11,729 nucleotides of DNA from Gammaproteobacteria bacterium. Lineage in GTDB: Bacteria > Pseudomonadota > Gammaproteobacteria > SZUA-229. This document shows positions 6,838 to 11,729 of the stretch, piece by piece; within the stretch, counting starts at the first letter, position 1, and the number at the start of each line of letters is the position of its first letter. Location of the stretch: positions 1-11,729 of the forward strand of contig JAOUPA010000050.1 in NCBI GenBank assembly GCA_029880105.1, read 5' to 3'. The notes under the pieces are model-generated. The model ran no database searches, was not told where the DNA came from, and saw only the letters and a program-made list of their open reading frames with translations. Made by a program: the position numbers and the translations under genes.

Positions 6838-8118
6838 TTAAGCGTAAACAGGCAAACGTTGACAGATTTCACGTACCTTTGCCGTGACATCCGCAATGAC
6901 CTTTTCATCGGCATTCGCACCATCCATGCTATCGATAATGTCACACATCCAGTTCGCCAGGTTTGTCGCATCTTCTTCATTGAAGCCACGTGTTGTCATT
7001 GCAGGTGTGCCCACGCGAATACCACTGGTGACAAAAGGTGACTGCGGGTCATTGGGCACGGCATTTTTATTTACCGTAATATGTGCACGACCCAGTGCGG
7101 CCTCAACATCTTTACCGGTTAAACCTCTGCTCACCAGGTCCCACAGGAACAGGTGGTTATCAGTACCACCGGAAACAACTTTATAACCGCGTTTGATCAC
7201 GACATCGGCCATAGCTTTGGCATTCAAAATCACCTGCTTCTGGTAGGTGGCAAATTCAGGCTCGAGTGCTTCTTTGAAAGCCACCGCCTTGGCTGCAATC
7301 ACGTGCATCAATGGGCCACCCTGTGAACCGGGGAAAATCGCTGAATTTAATTTCTTGGCGATGTCTTCATTTTTCATCACCGAGTTTGCACCTGCGAGGA
7401 TGATGCCACCGCGAGGTCCGCGTAATGTTTTGTGCGTAGTTGAAGTCACGACATCAGCGACATCTACAGGGTTTGGATACAGGCCTGCTGCAATCAAACC
7501 GGCCACGTGTGCCATATCAACAAACAGATACGCACCAACTGAGTCAGCAATTTGACGGAAACGATTCCAGTCCATGATACGTGAGTAAGCAGAGAAACCA
7601 GCGACGATCATTTTTGGTTTATGTTCATCAGCCAGACGCTGGACTTCATCATAGTCCACTTCGCCGGTATCATCATTCAGGCCATACTGAACTGCGTTGT
7701 ACATTTTTCCTGAGAAGCTGACTTTAGAACCGTGGGTAAGATGACCGCCGTGTGCCAGCGACATACCCAGTACGGTATCGCCCGGCTGGCACAGCGCCAT
7801 ATAAACAGCGGCATTCGCCTGTGATCCAGAGTGTGGCTGTACGTTGGCATATTCAGCACCAAAAATCTGCTTAACTCGATCAATCGCCAGCTGCTCGGCA
7901 ACATCGACATTTTCACAACCACCATAATAGCGTCTTGCAGGGTAACCCTCGGCATATTTATTGGTCAGCACTGAACCCTGAGCCTGCATGACTCGGGGAC
8001 TGGTGTAATTCTCCGATGCGATAAGCTCGATATGCTCTTCCTGGCGACGAACCTCATGCTCCATAGCGGCCCACAGTGCGTCGTCATAACTCTCAATGTT
8101 CATTTCTTTGGAAAACAT
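6838..8118 (-). CDS. glyA: Serine hydroxymethyltransferase
   Basis: GlyA interconverts serine plus tetrahydrofolate with glycine plus 5,10-methylene-tetrahydrofolate, the main cellular source of one-carbon units. It is a cytoplasmic PLP enzyme, usually dimeric. The 426 residues are typical (E. coli 417). Motifs are ELIASENYTSPRV (31-43), NKYAEGYPARRYYGGCENVD (53-72), VQPHSGSQAN (93-102), HGGHLTHG (123-130), VDMAHVAGLIAAGLYPNP (200-217) and the PLP-lysine segment TSTTHKTLRGPRGG (225-238) with Lys230. The ATG at 8118 is preceded at 5 bases by GGGAG, a good ribosome binding site, and MFSKEM matches the usual start. It is the first gene of the minus-strand run and its leader holds a hairpin. Confidence 0.98.
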   Translation of the reverse strand: MFSKEMNIESYDDALWAAMEHEVRRQEEHIELIASENYTSPRVMQAQGSVLTNKYAEGYPARRYYGGCENVDVAEQLAIDRVKQIFGAEYANVQPHSGSQANAAVYMALCQPGDTVLGMSLAHGGHLTHGSKVSFSGKMYNAVQYGLNDDTGEVDYDEVQRLADEHKPKMIVAGFSAYSRIMDWNRFRQIADSVGAYLFVDMAHVAGLIAAGLYPNPVDVADVVTSTTHKTLRGPRGGIILAGANSVMKNEDIAKKLNSAIFPGSQGGPLMHVIAAKAVAFKEALEPEFATYQKQVILNAKAMADVVIKRGYKVVSGGTDNHLFLWDLVSRGLTGKDVEAALGRAHITVNKNAVPNDPQSPFVTSGIRVGTPAMTTRGFNEEDATNLANWMCDIIDSMDGANADEKVIADVTAKVREICQRLPVYA

Positions 8119-8122
8119 CAGT

Positions 8123-8128
8123 ACTCCC
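8123..8128 (-). promoter_or_regulatory. glyA ribosome binding site
   Basis: On the minus strand GGGAGT lies just before the glyA ATG (8116-8118), with about 5 bases between the GGGAG core and the start codon. It supports the chosen start over the internal Met at residue 6. Confidence 0.6.
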
Positions 8129-8149
8129 GATTAGTCAGTATTCTGAAAA

Positions 8150-8166
8150 GCGACTCCGCAAGTCGC
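8150..8166 (-). promoter_or_regulatory. Hairpin in the glyA leader
   Basis: The minus strand reads GCGACT, loop TGCGG, AGTCGC: a perfect 6-base-pair stem. It is followed directly by TTTTCAG and, 21 bases further on, by the glyA ribosome binding site. The short T run gives it a weak terminator look, so it could be a leader attenuator or an mRNA-stabilising stem. An adjoining upstream GCCG/CGGC pairing shares bases with it. The function is not established, and it matches no riboswitch I recognise. Confidence 0.35.
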
Positions 8167-8244
8167 CGCTGAAAGGCCGGCAATATTAACAAAAAGCAGG
8201 TCAGACTGCATGTATTTTGACTAAAAATCGACTGTAAACCTGTG

Positions 8245-8263
8245 ATTTACCAGCCATTTACCA
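8245..8263. repeat. Short direct repeat ATTTACCA in the glyA-ettA intergenic region
   Basis: Two copies of ATTTACCA begin at 8245 and 8256, exactly 11 bases apart, about one helical turn. A partly inverted copy (TGTAAACC, 8233-8240) lies just to the left. The arrangement could be an operator for a regulator of the divergent glyA or ettA genes. The regulator cannot be named, and chance occurrence is possible. Confidence 0.3.
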
Positions 8264-8336
8264 CTGATTGCCCATTTTTGTAGTACCCGCAGAAAACAAA
8301 TACCTGATCTTTGTGGCTTCGAGGACAAAATCGGCC

Positions 8337-8364
8337 TTCAATCCGTCCCTATTCCCGATATAAT
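8337..8364 (+). promoter_or_regulatory. Candidate sigma70 promoter for ettA
   Basis: A consensus -10 box TATAAT lies at 8359-8364. The best -35 candidate is a weak TTCAAT at 8337-8342, with a 16-base spacer. Transcription would start near 8371, leaving a leader of about 35 bases before the ettA ATG at 8407. The position fits; the poor -35 lowers confidence. Confidence 0.4.
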
Positions 8365-8406
8365 TCAACACCAAGTTAAACCGTAATCCATCGAGTGGCA
8401 ATATAT

Positions 8407-10071
8407 ATGGCTCAATACATCTACACCATGAGCGGTGTTGGCAAGGTCGTTCCCCCTAAAAAGGAAATTCTCAAAAACATCAGCCTGAATTTCTTCCCCG
8501 GCGCAAAGATTGGCGTACTCGGCTACAACGGTGCGGGTAAATCTACCCTGCTGCGCATTATGGCCGGTGTCGATACCGATTACATCGGCGAGGCGCGCCC
8601 GGCCAAAAATATCCGTATCGGCTATCTGCCGCAGGAGCCCCAACTGGACGACAGCAAGGATGTACGCGGCAATGTCGAGGAAGGCCTGAGTGTCATCAAG
8701 GAGGCTCACGAGCAACTCGAAGCCGTCTATGCCGCCTATGCTGAGCCAGACGCCGACTTTGATGCCCTCGCTACCGAACAGGCACGGCTGGAAAACATCC
8801 TGCAGGCTGCAGACGCACACAATCTCGACCGTATTATGGAAGTCGCTGCCGATGCCCTGCGCCTGCCCCCGTGGGAAGCCGATGTCAGCAAGCTGTCCGG
8901 TGGTGAACGACGCCGTGTCGCCCTTTGTCGCCTGCTGCTGTCTTCACCCGACATGCTGATCCTGGACGAGCCGACCAACCACCTCGATGCCGAATCGGTT
9001 GCCTGGCTGGAACGCTTCCTAAAAGATTACAAGGGCACCGTCGTTGCCGTGACCCACGACCGCTACTTCCTCGATAACGTCGCCGGCTGGATTCTTGAAC
9101 TGGATCGTGGTCACGGCATCCCGTGGGAAGGCAATTATTCATCATGGCTGGAACAGAAAGAGGCGCGACTCGCCATCGAAGAAAACAAGGAAGCTGGCCG
9201 CCAGAAAGCGATCAAGGCAGAGCTGGAGTGGGTTCACTCAAACCCTAAAGCACGTCAGGCAAAGAGTAAGGCGCGTATGCAGCGTTTTGAGGAGCTCGCT
9301 TCCAGTGACTACCAGAAACGCAGCGAGACTAAATCACTGTATATCCCACCCGGTGATCGCCTCGGCGAGAAAGTGATTGAGGCGGAGCACATCAGCAAAA
9401 AATACGGTGACAAGCTGTTATATGAAGACCTCAGTTTCAGGCTTCCTCGTGGTGGCATTGTTGGCATTATTGGCGCCAATGGCGCCGGTAAAACCACCCT
9501 CTTCCGCATGCTGACCGGTGAAGAAACACCGGACAGTGGTACTTTTGAGGTCGGTGAAACGGTAAAAATTGGCTACGTCGACCAGTCCAGGGATAGTCTC
9601 GATGGCAAGAAAACCGTCTGGCAGGAAATCTCTGATGGCCTCGATAATATTACCATTGGTAATTACACCGTGCCCTCGCGTGGTTATGTCAGCCGTTTTA
9701 ACTTCAAGGGCGAAGACCAGCAGAAATTCATCAAGGATTTATCTGGTGGTGAACGCAACCGTGTACACCTGGCCAAATTGCTGAAAAGTGGTGGCAACCT
9801 GCTGTTACTCGATGAACCGACTAATGATCTTGATGTAGAAACCCTGCGCGCACTGGAAGAGGCCATTCTCGATTTTCCCGGCTGCGTGGTTGTGATCTCA
9901 CATGACCGCTGGTTCCTCGATCGAATCGCCACACACATTCTTGCTTTTGAGGGTGACAGTAAGGCCGTCTGGTTTGAAGGCAACTATGCCGACTATGAGG
10001 AAGACAGGAAACGCAGACTGGGCGATGAGGCCGTCAACCCACACCGCATCAAATTCAAGAAACTCGCCTGA
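8407..10071 (+). CDS. ettA: Energy-dependent translational throttle protein EttA (ABC-F ATPase)
   Basis: EttA binds the ribosomal E site and gates entry into elongation according to the ATP/ADP ratio. The start is set at 8407 (MAQYIYTMSGVGKVVPPK), matching E. coli EttA and giving 554 residues against 555. An in-frame GTG at 8395 would add four residues; GAGTGG at 8393-8398 is the likely ribosome binding site. The first ABC domain has Walker A GYNGAGKS (39-46), signature LSGGERRRVAL (163-173) and Walker B with Glu188 (LILDEPTNHLD). The arm domain lies around residues 95-140. The P-site tRNA-interaction linker (about 240-320) includes NPKARQAKSKARMQRFEEL. The second ABC domain has GANGAGKT (356-363), LSGGERNRVHL (445-455) and Glu470 (LLLDEPTNDLD). 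Codons look richer in GCC, CTG and CGC than in the rib genes, consistent with high expression. No membrane segments. Confidence 0.97.
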   Translation: MAQYIYTMSGVGKVVPPKKEILKNISLNFFPGAKIGVLGYNGAGKSTLLRIMAGVDTDYIGEARPAKNIRIGYLPQEPQLDDSKDVRGNVEEGLSVIKEAHEQLEAVYAAYAEPDADFDALATEQARLENILQAADAHNLDRIMEVAADALRLPPWEADVSKLSGGERRRVALCRLLLSSPDMLILDEPTNHLDAESVAWLERFLKDYKGTVVAVTHDRYFLDNVAGWILELDRGHGIPWEGNYSSWLEQKEARLAIEENKEAGRQKAIKAELEWVHSNPKARQAKSKARMQRFEELASSDYQKRSETKSLYIPPGDRLGEKVIEAEHISKKYGDKLLYEDLSFRLPRGGIVGIIGANGAGKTTLFRMLTGEETPDSGTFEVGETVKIGYVDQSRDSLDGKKTVWQEISDGLDNITIGNYTVPSRGYVSRFNFKGEDQQKFIKDLSGGERNRVHLAKLLKSGGNLLLLDEPTNDLDVETLRALEEAILDFPGCVVVISHDRWFLDRIATHILAFEGDSKAVWFEGNYADYEEDRKRRLGDEAVNPHRIKFKKLA

Positions 10072-10082
10072 GTTAGATCATA

Positions 10083-10127
10083 GCCAGGTAAAAGGACTTA
10101 CCTGGCGAATAATTATTTTTTCTTTTT
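10083..10127 (+). terminator. Bidirectional intrinsic terminator between convergent ettA and the response regulator gene
   Basis: A perfect 9-base-pair stem GCCAGGTAA (10083-10091) / TTACCTGGC (10098-10106) encloses a 6-base loop, 11 bases after the ettA stop. On the plus strand a T-rich tract follows at 10113-10127, starting about 7 bases beyond the stem. That tract is the complement of the stop codon and four lysine codons ending the opposing gene. On the minus strand the same stem is followed only by TATGATCT, so termination there should be weaker. Confidence 0.7.
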
Positions 10128-11186
10128 AACGTAAGCAAGGTAGGCCTCCATACGTCTAACCAGGGGATCAACATCCTTTTCGTCAATCAGGTGGTAATCG
10201 CCATCAACAACATGGGTTAGAGCTGGCCACAGATCCGCCGCCTCATCTTTCACTTTCTTGGCCTCAGCCTTACCTGGCTCCTTATAACCGGCAACCTGGT
10301 TACCCAGCCTTATTTCAGCCGCATCTTTCAGGGCAATATCGGCCTGTTTGCAGATATCGACAAAAGTCGTTTTCTTGTCGTAACAATCTGCTGATGAATA
10401 ACCGTAAATCAGGTCTTTTCTAAGTGTTTTACCATTGAGTTCAAACACCAGTTTTTTCAGGCACTCGCATAAACGCTCAACGGCCAGTTTCGTGTTGTAA
10501 CTGTCGGCATACAGCAGAATCGCAAATTTATCTTCACCAATACGTGTTGCAACATCACCCTCACGCAACACACTGCTAATACGTTTTACCAGTGAGACGA
10601 TAATCTGGCGTACCGATTTACTGTCAATCTCAGCCTTAATCTCTTCAATATTGGCAATTTTAATGTGTACGACAGAAAACTCTTCTTTGGTTTCAAATGA
10701 ACGCAGCAAGGCCTCACGACCAACATTCTGGAAGCCACTGGGTGTAACAAAAACCTGCTGCGAACGATCGACCTTGTCTTCTGCTCTTCTCTTAGGATGT
10801 GAATTGGATCGGGCACGACTCAATAGATCCATTGCGTCAAATGGCTTACCGATAAAGTCCGTCGCACCAATATCAAAAACAGCGCGCTTACCGGCGGGGG
10901 AATCAGATTGCCCGGTAACCATGATCACTGGCAGGGTTGAAATTCGTTTATCATCAGACTCACGAATCTTCAGCAATAGCTGCATGCCATTCATCACTGG
11001 CATCTGCAGGTCTGAAAATACAACTTTTAAATTCTCGTTTTTACTAATCGCATCCCAGGCTTCGCTACCGTCTTTTGCAGTAAGGACAGTAAATTCTTCC
11101 TGCAACATTTTTTTAGCCGTCGCCAGAATAGTTGCCGAATCATCAACAACGAGAATTTCGTTTTTCTCCGCTCCCTGACTGCTCAT
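10113..11186 (-). CDS. Response regulator with receiver domain and degenerate GGDEF domain
   Basis: The 357-residue protein starts with a complete receiver domain (about 10-128): acidic pair Asp15-Asp16 (LVVDDSAT), phosphoacceptor Asp59 (FSDLQMPVMNG), Thr91 (MVTGQ) and Lys114 (GKPF). A short basic linker (SHPKRRAEDK) leads to a GGDEF-type domain (about 145-302), recognisable by FSVVHIKIANIEEIK and REGDVATRIGEDKFAILL. The active-site motif reads GEDKF (217-221) instead of GG(D/E)EF, so diguanylate cyclase activity is unlikely. Arg208-Glu-Gly-Asp211 lies exactly five residues before it, the spacing of the c-di-GMP inhibitory (I) site. A charged Ala/Lys/Glu segment (303-317) and a basic end (AYVKKKK) finish the protein. 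It lies 77 bases downstream of cheW, which suggests a chemosensory or motility role. Output and partner kinase are unknown. Confidence 0.85.
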   Translation of the reverse strand: MSSQGAEKNEILVVDDSATILATAKKMLQEEFTVLTAKDGSEAWDAISKNENLKVVFSDLQMPVMNGMQLLLKIRESDDKRISTLPVIMVTGQSDSPAGKRAVFDIGATDFIGKPFDAMDLLSRARSNSHPKRRAEDKVDRSQQVFVTPSGFQNVGREALLRSFETKEEFSVVHIKIANIEEIKAEIDSKSVRQIIVSLVKRISSVLREGDVATRIGEDKFAILLYADSYNTKLAVERLCECLKKLVFELNGKTLRKDLIYGYSSADCYDKKTTFVDICKQADIALKDAAEIRLGNQVAGYKEPGKAEAKKVKDEAADLWPALTHVVDGDYHLIDEKDVDPLVRRMEAYLAYVKKKK

Positions 11187-11263
11187 ATACTACTCATAAA
11201 ACGATTCACAAAAAATATTGCGCCCTACTGTGTTGGCAGGCCATTGATTATTACGAATTTAAA

Positions 11264-11729
11264 TTATTGCTTAATTTCCTGAAGCACACCTACATTAATC
11301 AGTTCATCCACATCTAGCAGAATAATCATTTGATTATTGACTGTCGCCAGGCCCTTGATGAATTCCATGCTCACACTTCCACCTACTTCTGGCGCAGAAT
11401 TGATATTTTCTGCGGTAATGTTGTACACATCAGATACACCATCAACCACCATACCAATGGTACGCTCGCCTTTGTCATGCTCGACTTTAACGACAACAGT
11501 CACGGTCTCTGAATTAAATTCAACCTTGTCCAGATTGAACCGCTTACGCAAATCAAAAATAGGCACAACCACACCACGGAGGTTGACCACACCAAGCACA
11601 TAGTCTGGTGCGTTCGGGATCGCGGTTGCGCCATCCCAACCGCGAATTTCCTGCACTCGCAGGATATCAACACCATACTCTTCATCAGCCAGCATAAACG
11701 TCAAATACTGGTCAGTGCCCGCCTCCATC
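11264..11729 (-). CDS. cheW: CheW-like chemotaxis coupling protein, probably 5' partial
   Basis: CheW links chemoreceptors to the histidine kinase CheA in chemosensory arrays. The visible 154 residues show the CheW fold from QYLTFMLADEEYGVDILRVQ through WDGATAIPNAPDYVLGVVNL, RGVVVPIFDLRKRF, the GMVVDGVSDV segment and EFIKGLATVNNQMIILLDVDEL. The conserved NLRG loop (49-52) that contacts receptor and kinase is present. An ATG exists at 11728, one base from the edge, but only 7 residues then precede the first strand, fewer than in E. coli CheW, and no ribosome binding site can be checked. The true start is probably outside. Similarity is to scaffold CheW proteins rather than CheV, because no receiver domain follows. 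The gene ahead of it is unseen. Confidence 0.92.
   Translation of the reverse strand, partial: MEAGTDQYLTFMLADEEYGVDILRVQEIRGWDGATAIPNAPDYVLGVVNLRGVVVPIFDLRKRFNLDKVEFNSETVTVVVKVEHDKGERTIGMVVDGVSDVYNITAENINSAPEVGGSVSMEFIKGLATVNNQMIILLDVDELINVGVLQEIKQ

Noticed and set aside
8210..8238. A glyA promoter with TTTACA as -35
   Set aside because: With spacers of 16 to 18 bases the -10 candidates (AATACA, ATACAT, TACATG) match only 2 or 3 of 6 consensus positions, too weak to annotate.
8395..8406. A GTG start for EttA at 8395
   Set aside because: The ATG at 8407 gives the conserved MAQYIYTM start, and the GTG lies inside the likely ribosome binding site GAGTGG.
11187..11263. A terminator or promoter between cheW and the response regulator gene
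   Set aside because: The 77-base gap is AT-rich with only a poor imperfect stem (GCCTGCC ... GTAGGGC) and no convincing -10/-35 pair.

Overview
This window looks like a chromosomal segment of a gammaproteobacterium with moderate GC content. The main evidence is the gene order on the minus strand, glyA-nrdR-ribD-(insert)-ribE-ribBA-ribH-nusB-thiL-pgpA, a typical gammaproteobacterial housekeeping cluster. The proteins closely match the lengths and motifs of their E. coli or Pseudomonas counterparts. I cannot name a genus from the sequence. No rRNA, tRNA, CRISPR array, insertion sequence or prophage gene was seen.

Positions 1-8118 (minus strand, read right to left) hold a tightly packed set of eleven genes, with gaps of about 2-50 bases and one 8-base overlap. 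glyA (serine/glycine and one-carbon metabolism) comes first, then nrdR (repressor of ribonucleotide reductase genes). Next are the riboflavin genes ribD, ribE, ribBA and ribH, then nusB (antitermination), thiL (thiamine diphosphate synthesis) and pgpA (phosphatidylglycerol synthesis). Last is the start of a secreted protein resembling clan AA aspartic proteases, cut by the left edge. The unexpected gene is a proteasome/HslV-like Ntn hydrolase between ribD and ribE, with serine rather than threonine at the presumed catalytic N-terminus. The ribBA product has an intact DHBP synthase half, but its GTP cyclohydrolase II half lacks the zinc and catalytic motifs. A functional ribA must therefore lie elsewhere if the organism makes riboflavin by the usual route.

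Positions 8119-8406 are a divergent intergenic region between glyA and ettA. It has a consensus -10 box facing ettA, a perfect small hairpin just upstream of the glyA ribosome binding site, and a short direct repeat. I see no gene or recognisable riboswitch there.

Positions 8407-10071 (plus strand) encode the translational ABC-F ATPase EttA. It converges on a two-gene signalling segment on the minus strand: a cheW-like coupling protein at the right edge, and a response regulator joining a receiver domain to a degenerate GGDEF domain that keeps an apparent c-di-GMP inhibitory site. The convergent ends share a strong hairpin whose plus-strand T tract is the lysine tail of the response regulator gene.
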